Positions 44,637-53,239 of a DNA stretch of 64,000 bases are shown in pieces; the first letter of the stretch is position 1, and each line of letters begins with the position of its first letter. The DNA lies in NCBI GenBank assembly GCA_014378195.1, contig JACMOC010000014.1, forward strand, positions 186,001 to 250,000. Direction: 5' to 3'. The stretch is from Oligoflexus sp. (GTDB lineage Bacteria; Bdellovibrionota_B; Oligoflexia; Oligoflexales; Oligoflexaceae). The notes under the pieces were generated by a model that saw only the letters and a program-made list of their open reading frames with translations, had not been told where the DNA came from and made no database searches. The translations under genes were made by a program, and so were the position numbers.

Positions 44637-45122
44637 TTAGGGAAATATACCCTTCAGCCGCCAGAGGCCATCGCTATGGATCGCTTCTGTCCATGATCCC
44701 CCGCTTTTTTCGAGCAAGGCAGCCTGGGCTGTATCGAGTCCGACGGGATGACCACTCAACTGCGTAGCCGCAACGGACCAGCCTGGATTGTGGCCTATAA
44801 GGAGCAAAGTCTGAACAGTGTCTTCAACTTCGAGGCACCGATCGAGCAGGGCCTCGGGCTCGGCGAGATAGAGGATACCAAGCGTTTTGATCGAAACGCC
44901 TGTGAAACCACCCCCGCGCACGACTTCATTCAAGGTTTCTGTGGCCCGGGACGCGTCGCTCGAAAGAATAAGATCAGGACTTAAACCCCGGGCCCTCAGC
45001 TCCTGACCGAGCCTCATCGCAGCGCCGAGACCTAACTTCGTCAATCGTCGGCCATGATCGCCCAATCCGATAGGAGGGCTTGAATGGGCATCTCCGTGTC
45101 GCATTAATATAAGTCGGCGCAT
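44637..45122 (-). CDS. sixA: Phosphohistidine phosphatase SixA
   Basis: The 161-residue protein starts MRRLILMRHGDAH, with the RHG catalytic motif at residues 8-10. It has SSDASRATETL and LIGHNPGW, the SixA arrangement within the histidine phosphatase superfamily. SixA removes phosphate from histidine in HPt domains or phosphotransfer proteins. ATG 45120-45122 was chosen over a GTG 15 bases upstream because GGGA is at proper distance. It lies about 30 bases after the response-regulator gene in the same direction, suggesting joint expression. Confidence 0.9.
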   Translation of the reverse strand: MRRLILMRHGDAHSSPPIGLGDHGRRLTKLGLGAAMRLGQELRARGLSPDLILSSDASRATETLNEVVRGGGFTGVSIKTLGILYLAEPEALLDRCLEVEDTVQTLLLIGHNPGWSVAATQLSGHPVGLDTAQAALLEKSGGSWTEAIHSDGLWRLKGIFP

Positions 45123-45152
45123 ACTGTGTTCCCGCACTGAACTGCTTTCACT

Positions 45153-46385
45153 TCATCCCGCTTTGGGTGACGTCGCTTTTTCTTTGATCTCTTTCAGCTT
45201 ACGAGCCGCTTGTTCAAAATCAGGATGTTTGAGTACGCAGCGCTGAAGAAGCTTTACCGCCTCCTCAGCCTGACCTTTGGCGGCAAGCATAATCGCTTTG
45301 TTATAAAGCGCAGATCGATTGTCTGGATCAAGCTTGATCACCGTGTTGTAGACCTTCGTCGCATCATCATACAACTCGGATTCTTTGTAACATACACCCA
45401 GCTGGTTGAGATAGCTGACATTCTCTGGCTCATGAGCGAGAGCGGATTTCACGTGGCGCGTCGCTTTTTTAAAATCCTTCAGGGCGAAGTATCCTTGGCT
45501 CATGATGTGATGAAGCCTTGGGAACGCGACCTGGTTGTCGAGGGCGATTGTAAGAAGGTCCACAGCCTCCTGGAACCGATTCAAGCGGAACAGCAACTCG
45601 GCTGCTTCTTCATAACGCATCGGGTTGAGTGGTGAGAGTTCGATAGCCTTGCGGAAGAATTTTACCCCATCCTCGATTTTTTGTTCCATGACACAGAGGC
45701 GTCCGCGCTCGACATAGGTGTGAACATAATGGGGATTGCGTTTTTCGGCCTCAATCAAATACTGCATAGCGGGTTCGTACTTCTTTTGTTCGATGGCGAC
45801 ACGCGCGAGTCCAACGATAGGGCGCGCGGCTTTTTCCGAAGACGCTGCCAAACGTTTGAAAATGAACTCAGATCGGTCCCAGTTGCATGCCCGAAATTCG
45901 GTTTTCGCAAGTTCGTAGACGAGTTCGGGATTGTTCGGGTTGTTGAAAATTTTGTGCGCCTGGCGAAGTTTGGGCACGATATCCTTGAACGTATAAGGCT
46001 TGACGAGGATGCCATCGACGCCATTTTCACTGGCGAGCATGATTTGTGCTTTATCGGGTTGAGGCAGTGTGATTGCGAACGGCCCACGGCTATAGTTCGG
46101 ATTTTCCCTGAGTTCGCTGAAATAGTCGTAACCACCCATCAAGGGCATTTCGAGATCGCAGATTGTAACGACGGGCTGGATCGAAGGATTATCGCGAAGA
46201 AACTGCAGGGCTTCATGGCCGTTGGTGAACTGTTTAATCTGCGCAAACCCGAGCTTTCCCAGATGATGCGTAACGATCAAACGCAGGTCCTGCTGATCCT
46301 CGAGCAGAAAAAGGACACGATTCTGATCAAGCTGAGGCTCAAGTTTGATGCCGAATTCATCCGCCAATGTTTTTGTCTCAGCCAT
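45153..46385 (-). CDS. Response regulator with C-terminal TPR repeats
   Basis: The 410-residue protein has an N-terminal receiver domain: acidic pair Glu29-Asp30 in LFLLEDQQD, phospho-acceptor Asp77 in TICDLEMPLMGGYDY, Thr106 and Lys129 in ILVKPYTF. About eight TPR units follow (165-395), such as AMQYLIEAEKRNPHYVHTYVERGRL and AEEAVKLLQRCVLKHPDFEQA. It has no DNA-binding or enzymatic output, so phosphorylation probably controls protein-protein contacts. No histidine kinase is nearby. The start is ATG 46383-46385 with GAGGGG upstream. Confidence 0.9.
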   Translation of the reverse strand: MAETKTLADEFGIKLEPQLDQNRVLFLLEDQQDLRLIVTHHLGKLGFAQIKQFTNGHEALQFLRDNPSIQPVVTICDLEMPLMGGYDYFSELRENPNYSRGPFAITLPQPDKAQIMLASENGVDGILVKPYTFKDIVPKLRQAHKIFNNPNNPELVYELAKTEFRACNWDRSEFIFKRLAASSEKAARPIVGLARVAIEQKKYEPAMQYLIEAEKRNPHYVHTYVERGRLCVMEQKIEDGVKFFRKAIELSPLNPMRYEEAAELLFRLNRFQEAVDLLTIALDNQVAFPRLHHIMSQGYFALKDFKKATRHVKSALAHEPENVSYLNQLGVCYKESELYDDATKVYNTVIKLDPDNRSALYNKAIMLAAKGQAEEAVKLLQRCVLKHPDFEQAARKLKEIKEKATSPKAG

Positions 46386-46580
46386 GGAGATAACCCCTCT
46401 TGAAGAATGTTCCGGTGAACTTTTCGCGGTCCGCAATCGATCGGAAAATAGTGTCTAATTATCATTATGTTAAACCGAATCGGTCATGAATGGGAGTCCT
46501 CGTTCACAAATTCCCTGAAAGGCCCGCGGAAAAAAGCGCCCTACCATTTGGCAATCGTTCCAAAGACAAGTGTTTTAAAT

Positions 46581-46609
46581 AAAAAAGCGCCCACTTAAAC
46601 AGTGGGCGC
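46581..46609 (-). terminator. Terminator after hisC
   Basis: On the minus strand GCGCCCACT/AGTGGGCGC with a GTTTA loop is followed by six T (A run at 46581-46586 on plus). It lies 25 bases past the hisC stop. Confidence 0.92.
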
Positions 46610-46633
46610 AGATTTTGTACTCAATAATTTATT

Positions 46634-47764
46634 TTACCTTAGAATCGATTTCATCGCCTCGACGAAAGCATCATTTTCCTTCGGCAGTCCGATCGTTACG
46701 CGCAGACAGCCGAAGAGCCCGGGCCCCCCGGAGATGTTGCGAACCTGGATCCCGAGTTCCATCAACCTCTGATAAGTGAGCTGGCAGGCCTCTTGGTTTG
46801 GCCAGCGGAGCAGAAGGAAATTCGCCTTGGAGTTGTAGACTTTTACTTTTTGGTGAGTGGCAAGCGGTACCAGGTTTTTGAACATGCGCTCCCGTTCACT
46901 ACGAGCATTCGCAACATTGCGATCCATGAATGCACGCATTTCGGGATCATCAAAAATCGTTTGGGCAGCCGCAAGGGTGAAATGATTCAACAGAAAGGGA
47001 ACACGGAGCTTGCCGAGGTTTTTGATCAATTCAGGCGAACCGATTGCATACCCAAGCCGCACACCTGCCGCACCCATCGTTTTGGAAAGGGTACGAAGTA
47101 TGAGAAGGTTGCCGAATTCAGAGATTAAATCGGTATAGGGATCGTCATCGAACTCATAGTAAGCTTCGTCCGCTAGAAATAACACCTTGGGATAACGGGC
47201 AAGGAGATCTCGAAAATCTTTTTTTGCGAGCGAATTTCCGGTTGGATTATTCGGTGACGCAAAGATCACCATGGAGCCGTCCGGAAGCTCAGGAAGTTTC
47301 TTCAGGTCGTACTGAAAGTTCTCATCCAATTCCCAGGTTTCGTAAGGAATATCAAGATATTGGGAATGGGATTCAAAAAGCGGGAAAGACGGCCTGGCGA
47401 TCACAAGTTTGCCGAGAAGCTGCTTGGCAAGTCCTTCCAGGATCAGAGTGATCAGGTGATTGGACCCCGAGCTGGTGAGGATGCAGTCCGGGCTGATGCC
47501 AAGATACCGAGAAAGGCCCTGCGTTACCTCTGATCCCATTGGATCTGGATAACGATTCCACTCTTCTTCGACCAAACGCTTCGCGATCTTTTCTTTCAAA
47601 GCCCGCGGCCAATCCCACGGACTTTCGTTCTGATCGAGTTTGATCACGATGTTTTGCGGCGCATCCAACTTATAAGGACGTGCGGCTAACAAACTTTTCG
47701 TAAAATACTGACTCAGCCAAGTCCAATCGGGAGACTGAACACTGAGAGTTTTGGGAGCATCCAT
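46634..47764 (-). CDS. hisC: Histidinol-phosphate aminotransferase
   Basis: This 376-residue PLP enzyme (fold type I) converts imidazole acetol phosphate to histidinol phosphate in histidine synthesis. Visible motifs are LDQNESPW, SSGSNHLI, ASPNNPTGN, DEAYYEF and the PLP Lys228 in RTLSKTMGAAGVRLGY. The family also includes aromatic aminotransferases, but the NESPW start and length fit HisC best. It lies 9 bases after trmL and is the last gene of that operon. No other his gene is in the window. Confidence 0.88.
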   Translation of the reverse strand: MDAPKTLSVQSPDWTWLSQYFTKSLLAARPYKLDAPQNIVIKLDQNESPWDWPRALKEKIAKRLVEEEWNRYPDPMGSEVTQGLSRYLGISPDCILTSSGSNHLITLILEGLAKQLLGKLVIARPSFPLFESHSQYLDIPYETWELDENFQYDLKKLPELPDGSMVIFASPNNPTGNSLAKKDFRDLLARYPKVLFLADEAYYEFDDDPYTDLISEFGNLLILRTLSKTMGAAGVRLGYAIGSPELIKNLGKLRVPFLLNHFTLAAAQTIFDDPEMRAFMDRNVANARSERERMFKNLVPLATHQKVKVYNSKANFLLLRWPNQEACQLTYQRLMELGIQVRNISGGPGLFGCLRVTIGLPKENDAFVEAMKSILR

Positions 47765-47773
47765 GGAGGTCCT

Positions 47774-48241
47774 TTATTCGGAGAAGAGGCCGCGCCTATG
47801 CAAAAGATCGTACGTCGCGATCGAGACGGCATTGGCAAGGTTCAGGCTGCGCACGTTTGGGTGAAACATGGGCATGCGATACATGCTGGAACGATAACGC
47901 GTGTGGAGGTCTTCAGGCAAGCCTGAGGTTTCGCGGCCAAAAACGAGGAGTTCGGTCGAAACCGGAATATCCGTATAGTGTTTTTCGCCGAACTTTGAAA
48001 AAAACGCAATACGGCCGTCAAAAGACTCTAAGAGCGGCTCGATGGAGTCGTGAATTTCGAGGTCAAGAAAGGGCCAGTAGTCGAGCCCGGGACGACGGAG
48101 GTTTTTGTCGGTGAGGCTAAAGCCAAACGGTTTCACCAAGTGAAGGCGATTGCCCGTGGCGGGTGCAATGCGCCCGATGTTGCCAGTGTTTTGCGGGATT
48201 TCGGGTTGGAAGAGACAGATGTGAAAGTGTCCTGGCAGCAT
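47774..48241 (-). CDS. trmL: tRNA (cytidine/uridine-2'-O)-methyltransferase, TrmL type
   Basis: The 155-residue SPOUT enzyme shows PQNTGNIGRIAPATG, LHLVKPFGFSLTDKNLRRPGLDYW, LVFGRETSGLP and NVRSLNLANAVSIATYD, the TrmL pattern that forms the deep trefoil knot for AdoMet. It should methylate the ribose of the wobble base 34 in leucine tRNAs. Its ATG directly follows the TAA of the CPBP gene (TAAATG), so translation is coupled. Confidence 0.93.
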   Translation of the reverse strand: MLPGHFHICLFQPEIPQNTGNIGRIAPATGNRLHLVKPFGFSLTDKNLRRPGLDYWPFLDLEIHDSIEPLLESFDGRIAFFSKFGEKHYTDIPVSTELLVFGRETSGLPEDLHTRYRSSMYRMPMFHPNVRSLNLANAVSIATYDLLHRRGLFSE

Positions 48242-48892
48242 TTAATGGGATCCTGACAGCAATTTTTTGGCTGCTTCGTGTTTGGCAGCCGCTTCCAGAA
48301 AATGTCGATACTGTACGCGAAGCCGAAGCATGGAAACCATGTTAACCGCAACATGGCACACGATGACGGGAATGAGGCTTCCTGTTGACTGAAACATCCA
48401 GCCAAACAAAAGCGAGGAAAGCACAGCCCATAGTGTCCAGATGGACATTAGACCCTGGGGTCCGAGATGGAGAAGGCCAAATAAAACGGCTGTCCCAAGT
48501 ATGCCAAGTTCGGGCTGGATAGCGCCTCGAAAGAGCAATTCTTCGCCCAGTGAGGAAATTACGGCTAAGTACAAAGATGCCGGAATAGACGCCGCGCCAA
48601 TCATCTGCATAAGGATATGACGGAAGGCTTTGAACGAAGGGAATTGTTCTTCGAAAACGTAATTAAAGATCAGAAGGACCGCTGCGCCTATAAGACCGAT
48701 TCCAAGCAGACGAAGACCCAGATGCCAATCCGCAGGCCAGGTGAAGGCGCGAATGAGTAATTTGTGTTGGAAGTGCGCGACGAGCCCGCCTACACCGCCC
48801 ATAATGAGGTAGTGCAGAGTTGAGGATCGCAAAAACGAACTCACTCGGCTCGAACCTATATCATCTTTGTCGGTGCCATTCTGGTTTTGCAT
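48242..48892 (-). CDS. CPBP-family intramembrane metalloprotease
   Basis: The 216-residue membrane protein has the three CPBP/Abi motifs: SSLGEELLFRG (EExxxR), LFGLLHLG (FxxxH) and CHVAVN (HxxxN). About six hydrophobic helices are seen. Bacterial members cleave peptides within the membrane or act in bacteriocin self-immunity; the target here is unknown. It heads the CPBP-trmL-hisC operon with no gap to trmL. Confidence 0.88.
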   Translation of the reverse strand: MQNQNGTDKDDIGSSRVSSFLRSSTLHYLIMGGVGGLVAHFQHKLLIRAFTWPADWHLGLRLLGIGLIGAAVLLIFNYVFEEQFPSFKAFRHILMQMIGAASIPASLYLAVISSLGEELLFRGAIQPELGILGTAVLFGLLHLGPQGLMSIWTLWAVLSSLLFGWMFQSTGSLIPVIVCHVAVNMVSMLRLRVQYRHFLEAAAKHEAAKKLLSGSH

Positions 48893-49022
48893 AATAAGCC
48901 TAGCTCTCGCAAACGATTTTCTAATCGAACAGTCGTTAAACCAGACCTAAGCTTTTTTTTCCAACGAAAAATACTGACATTGATTGTATGGTGCATCAGT
49001 TAAGCCGCAAGGAGGATTCTTT

Positions 49023-50060
49023 TTGAAATACCGTTCCATATTGCTATTTTGCTCGCTCATTTCGAGTACGCTTTTCGCAGCATCTTTTGATAAACGCGAT
49101 GCGGTTCAGGAGTTGGTTCAAAAATTAGAAGCAATCGATCCGAATATTAAAACTCACCAAGATGACTGGTCGAAGGTCCGCGCACATTTGGAACAAGCTG
49201 CGCAGCAAAGTGAGTCGACCGCAGGATTAAAGTTGAGTGTGCAACACATTCTTGATCAATGGGGCGGCCTTCACTTTCGAGTCCTTGATCACGATGATGC
49301 CCAATTTTGGGCCTTAAACGGCGAACCACTTGCCCTTCCGAACGCCTGGTTCAGCCAGCGCGGCAGCAAATGGATCATTCAATACTCCGGCAACCCAAAG
49401 TTGAATCGAGGGAACAGTGTTGCAGCGAAAGATTTTTCGCCCTACTCCAAAGACGCACAGGCTAAAGCCAAATGGGAGCTCGCCCTTCAGACCAAAGTGA
49501 TGAGCGAGCCGAAAGCCACCTCCGTTTCTCTGACGAAACAGCCTTTGAGTGAGTGGGCCCTGTCTCTCACTCAATCGAGTAGCGCGACTGTTATCGTCGA
49601 TAGCAAACGCGTTTGCATCGAAAAGGTCTGGTTCTGGCTTACTAAAGCTGTCGCCCAGAATATCGCTTCCAAAATCGACTCAAAAACCACTCTTTGCCAA
49701 GGCGTTGTTTTGGATCTGCGCGACGTTTTTGGCGAAGGCCTCGATGTCTGGCCCAAACTTTCCGGCAAAATGCCTTTCGCAGTGCTGACGAATCATTCCA
49801 CACGCGAAGGCGCAGTATCGCTCGTGCGTGTGCTGAAACAAGACGCGAAAGCCCGTATTTTCGGTGAACCAACAGAAGCTTCAAACGCCCTGCAGAAAAA
49901 AGAGCCACTTCAAAAGTCGGGATGGGCCTTGATCGTTGTCGGCGAAGGTGATCCCGTGGTGCCGGATACGGTGATCAAGGATAGTTATCTCAACGCGGAA
50001 GGCGTGGATGACGTTCGGGAATCCGGTCTCGGCTGGCTACGCAAGGAGCTTATCAAATAA
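49023..50060 (+). CDS. S41-like exported protein, probably catalytically dead
   Basis: The start is TTG 49023-49025, supported by a perfect AAGGAGG 7 bases upstream and an immediate signal peptide (LLFCSLISSTLFA/AS). The frame is open further left but without a ribosome site. Of the 345 residues, about 120-185 resemble a PDZ-like insert. 200-300 follow the tail-specific protease fold (GVVLDLRD at 237-244, PFAVLTNHSTREG, KARIFGEPTEAS). In active S41 proteases the T(A/S)S nucleophile follows the Asn-x-x loop, but here TRE stands in its place. It may bind rather than cut C-terminal peptides. The family call rests on motif reading. Confidence 0.6.
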   Translation: MKYRSILLFCSLISSTLFAASFDKRDAVQELVQKLEAIDPNIKTHQDDWSKVRAHLEQAAQQSESTAGLKLSVQHILDQWGGLHFRVLDHDDAQFWALNGEPLALPNAWFSQRGSKWIIQYSGNPKLNRGNSVAAKDFSPYSKDAQAKAKWELALQTKVMSEPKATSVSLTKQPLSEWALSLTQSSSATVIVDSKRVCIEKVWFWLTKAVAQNIASKIDSKTTLCQGVVLDLRDVFGEGLDVWPKLSGKMPFAVLTNHSTREGAVSLVRVLKQDAKARIFGEPTEASNALQKKEPLQKSGWALIVVGEGDPVVPDTVIKDSYLNAEGVDDVRESGLGWLRKELIK

Positions 50061-50110
50061 ATCTTTCGGACAGTCGACTCGTATCGGCTCTAGGGCTTTT
50101 CACGACTTTG

Positions 50111-50131
50111 ACTGTCCAGAAATTGGACAGT
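50111..50131. promoter_or_regulatory. Perfect 8-5-8 palindrome, probable operator
   Basis: ACTGTCCA, spacer GAAAT, then TGGACAGT form an exact inverted repeat between the S41-like gene and the cytochrome c gene. A third half-site GGACAGT lies at 50068-50074. No T run follows, so it is not a terminator. The dyad size suits a dimeric helix-turn-helix regulator, but the regulator is unknown. Confidence 0.45.
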
Positions 50132-50279
50132 GGCTGAATCATGGAGAGAAAAACTAGAATATTTGCACACTAACAAATTAGGAGTAAATTTTCCCTCAAA
50201 TCAAACCGATACGGGCTCAGTGCGGCGTCTGCTTGAGTGGCAGATCGAATCGCCACAGCTACCGTCCCGGGGGATATCG

Positions 50280-50846
50280 ATGAAACGTTTGTTTGCAACT
50301 CGTGTCTTGATGAGTGGTCTCGCCTTAACATCATGCAGCGATTCGAAATCAGTCGCTGCGGATTATTTATCCAAAGCCAATAGTTCAGCCAGTGGGGATT
50401 CATCGGGAGCCGTGGGGGATACTACGCCCGCAGTTGACGATTCAACTCCGGCGCCTGCCGCGAGCCCAGCTCCGGCCGCAGCATCAACTGGGAGCCCATC
50501 GACAGTTCCTACGCCTGCGGTAGCCTCAGCGCCCGCACCTACGGCAGCGCCGGTAACAGCCCCCGCGCCTGCAACCGCACCAGTGCCCGCGGCGGATCCG
50601 GCCATGGCTCTCACCTATGCGAATCTCAATACCAAGATATTCTCGGTTTCCTGTCTGGGCTGTCACTCAGCGTCCGCGAATATGGGGGGCGTGAGTCTTG
50701 ATACCTACGCAAAAGTCAAAGCTGCTTCTGCGAAAATCAAGGTAACCACGCTCGACATGAAAACCATGCCTACCAGCGGACCCTTGTCGACAGCCCTGCA
50801 AAGTCTGCTTTCAAAATGGATCGCGGCCGGCGCACCGGAAAAATGA
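50280..50846 (+). CDS. Monohaem cytochrome c lipoprotein with Ala/Pro stalk
   Basis: The start is ATG 50280 (188 residues) with GGGGG 6 bases upstream. The lipobox is LTSC (Cys19). Residues 48-108 are a low-complexity Ala/Pro/Thr stalk. The C-terminal 75 residues form a compact cytochrome domain with one CLGCH haem site (125-129) and a likely axial Met163 in KTMPTSG, ending with LLSKWIAAGAPEK. The GGVSLDTYAKV segment is typical of planctomycete-type cytochrome c domains. It should carry electrons at the outer face of a membrane. Partners are not nearby. Confidence 0.88.
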   Translation: MKRLFATRVLMSGLALTSCSDSKSVAADYLSKANSSASGDSSGAVGDTTPAVDDSTPAPAASPAPAAASTGSPSTVPTPAVASAPAPTAAPVTAPAPATAPVPAADPAMALTYANLNTKIFSVSCLGCHSASANMGGVSLDTYAKVKAASAKIKVTTLDMKTMPTSGPLSTALQSLLSKWIAAGAPEK

Positions 50847-50876
50847 TCTTTTAGAAATTGGACCGATCCAAAGTTG

Positions 50877-50910
50877 AGGCCGGCTGCTAAGCCGGCCTTG
50901 CTGTATTTTT
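50877..50910 (+). terminator. Terminator after cytochrome c gene
   Basis: The 9-bp stem AGGCCGGCT/AGCCGGCCT with a GCTA loop (50877-50898) is followed by TGCTGTATTTTT. The T run is delayed by a few bases. Confidence 0.75.
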
Positions 50911-51101
50911 ACTTTTCACAAAGACAAGCTGATACATCATATATATTCATATCTTGCGTGACACTCCTTCGCGATCATCATTGTATACCGTTCTATTTAT
51001 TCACTATTTAAGACTTCTTATACTTGGAAAATGAAATCAATTGCGGTTTACTATCAGACATATCTCGACATAACCTAATTGAGTATTGCGGAGGTGCTCG
51101 T

Positions 51102-53057
51102 TTGCGATTCAACCTGCCTAAAAGTCTGGCCTGGGTTCTCTTCAGTATATGCTTGCTCAGTTGCAAACACGAAGGTTTGAATTCGAATTTGAATTCGGAC
51201 GACAGTTTAAGACAGCCGACACGTTCCCATGTATACGATGCTGTTCTCGATGCCGTCAGTCATAACGAAGACAAAACATCCTGGTTAGCAAGCCTTAAAA
51301 ATATCGTAAATAAGCCTCTCCCGTCGAACGTCTGGTTCGCCAGTACGATTGCACTGGACGATGACTGGATGGTTCAAAGCCCAGAAGGTTATTGGGGCCG
51401 AGACGCTTCAACACTTCCTATTAATCTTGCTTGCAAAGCCGGAGATGCTGGTTGTGACCCTCAGTTCTTGAGGCATCTTTGCTCGTCCGACACGGATTGT
51501 CAGCCCTTCCATACTGCCTGCCAACCGCTCGAGGCTTCTGTCTATGCCGATGGCCAAAGCCCCAAAAAAATGTGTCTTGGCTCAGGCGACAAACTGCTGG
51601 ATAGATTTTATAGAGTCATAACCAGCGGGAAACAGACTGTTGACATCACCTCACTTTCCGAGCCCCAAAATCGCTTTTATGAAATGATGGTCAACGCCCT
51701 CACACGTCTCGCACTCAAGCCGCAATCACCGACCGTCAGAATTCTCTTTTCGGGCAAGGAGACGCATAAATTCAATATTACCGTTCTTCCTGCGGGCATT
51801 CTGAACGACCTTCTGCAATCGATGAAGACGCGCGCTTCCAAAGACCTTGCTGGATCGCTGGACTCAGACACAGCGGGCGTTGAAGCCAGACTTTCAAAAA
51901 TCGATCAATTCCAGATCGAAATGCGCTATGTCTCGAAGTTCGGCGTGCCGAGCTGGAATCATGCCAAAATCGTGATTGTCGATCAAGACACCGCTATGGA
52001 GGGCGGGCACAATTATTACGATCCTGACTATTTGAGTGATCAACCTATCTTCGACATTTCCATGGTTTTTCACGGAGCCGCCGTGTCGCAGGTTCAGGCT
52101 TTCGTCAATGCCCTTTGGCAGCAGGCGAACTACACGTCTAAAAATTCGTTTTTTGTAAAGTCGTCCATTCCTTATCGAGACACGGTTTACCCTGCCGGCA
52201 AGCCTAAGGGTAACATCGCAGTTCTTGGTGTAGGGCGAATGGGAGCTTTTGGTGATAACCCCGCCGACCGGGCCTTTCCAGCCCTGCTTCAATCCGCACA
52301 GAAAAGCATTTATATTGCGCAGGAAGATATCTTCAGCAAACTCCCTGTCAATGTCCCTGGATTCATTCGGGACTGGATTCCCCTTCCCGTTCAACCCATT
52401 ACGCCCCCAGTCGCGCTTCCCAGTCTGGTGGACGCAATACTGTTGAGAAACGTCGACGTTCGTATCATTCAATCGGGTCAGGAATCGTTTGAAGGTTATG
52501 GAATGATGGGCTTGGCCGAGACCCATGCCCGGATTGTCAGAGCTCTTTTAGATCGTGCAACAAAGTTGAATCAGCAGCAACCCGGGCTGATACCAACAAC
52601 CGGCAACGAAACACTTCGTTACCATGTGTGCAAAATGTTCCATCATACCAACTGGCACATCAACGCTAAAGACGAAGTCTGGGCGGGCGGAGAAGACCTC
52701 AGGAATCAGTTGAAAGCAAAGATTGCCGCAGGTCAGGGAAGTTCCACAGAAGCAAAGGCTCTTAAAGGAAAAATTGAGCTTATGAAATTTGGGGCGCACC
52801 CCAAACTTATTATTATCGACAGTAAAGCATTCTACATCGGGTCCAACAATTTTTATCCCGCCAATCTCCAGGAGTTTGGTCTTGTCATTGACGATGAGAA
52901 GACCACGGCCACTCTCCAGAGAGAGTATTTTGACAAAGCCTGGAACTCTTCGGCGAACCGCGAAGCGGACTGCGGATCACCAACTGAACCTCTTGTTAAG
53001 TTTAAAGACCTTGACGGAATTGAACATACCGTTGCGACAGTTGACGGAAACGCATAA
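51102..53057 (+). CDS. Phospholipase D-like lipoprotein with two HKD motifs
   Basis: The start is TTG 51102-51104, chosen for GGAGG 7 bases upstream and the signal sequence right after it (LLSC, Cys21). Of the 651 residues, about 110-160 form a Cys-rich module (eight Cys, e.g. CSSDTDCQPFHTAC). Two PLD catalytic motifs follow: HAKIVIVD (His287, Lys289, Asp294) and HPKLIIID (His566, Lys568, Asp573), each followed by a Gly/Ser-Asn segment (GGHNYY, GSNNFY). Both half-sites look intact, so phosphodiesterase or transphosphatidylation activity on phospholipid is expected outside the cytoplasm. The Cys-rich part is absent from cardiolipin synthases and may bind a target. Confidence 0.88.
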   Translation: MRFNLPKSLAWVLFSICLLSCKHEGLNSNLNSDDSLRQPTRSHVYDAVLDAVSHNEDKTSWLASLKNIVNKPLPSNVWFASTIALDDDWMVQSPEGYWGRDASTLPINLACKAGDAGCDPQFLRHLCSSDTDCQPFHTACQPLEASVYADGQSPKKMCLGSGDKLLDRFYRVITSGKQTVDITSLSEPQNRFYEMMVNALTRLALKPQSPTVRILFSGKETHKFNITVLPAGILNDLLQSMKTRASKDLAGSLDSDTAGVEARLSKIDQFQIEMRYVSKFGVPSWNHAKIVIVDQDTAMEGGHNYYDPDYLSDQPIFDISMVFHGAAVSQVQAFVNALWQQANYTSKNSFFVKSSIPYRDTVYPAGKPKGNIAVLGVGRMGAFGDNPADRAFPALLQSAQKSIYIAQEDIFSKLPVNVPGFIRDWIPLPVQPITPPVALPSLVDAILLRNVDVRIIQSGQESFEGYGMMGLAETHARIVRALLDRATKLNQQQPGLIPTTGNETLRYHVCKMFHHTNWHINAKDEVWAGGEDLRNQLKAKIAAGQGSSTEAKALKGKIELMKFGAHPKLIIIDSKAFYIGSNNFYPANLQEFGLVIDDEKTTATLQREYFDKAWNSSANREADCGSPTEPLVKFKDLDGIEHTVATVDGNA

Positions 53058-53072
53058 AAAAAAAGGAAAAAT

Positions 53073-53100
53073 AGCTGCCTCGCTGAGGTGGCTTTTTTTT
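53073..53100 (+). terminator. Terminator after phospholipase D-like gene
   Basis: A 9-bp stem AGCTGCCTC/GAGGTGGCT (two G-T pairs, loop GCT) is followed by eight T. Confidence 0.88.
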
Positions 53101-53205
53101 CGATAAAAAATTTGCAACTACCTTTACGTACTTGTCTCTCCATGCAATTTCCAATTTTCCACAATACAATCGTATACAACTTATGTCCGACTCCTGGTAC
53201 CCTAA

Positions 53206-53219
53206 ATGATGTTAATCAT
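53206..53219. promoter_or_regulatory. ATGAT-N4-ATCAT dyad, possible FNR/CRP-family site
   Basis: ATGAT-GTTA-ATCAT is a perfect inverted repeat 20 bases before the start of the ferritin-like gene. It resembles the FNR consensus TTGAT-N4-ATCAA except for the outer base of each half. Its place so close to the ribosome site would fit repression. Confidence 0.35.
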
Positions 53220-53239
53220 CAACATTGCGAGAGTACCGT

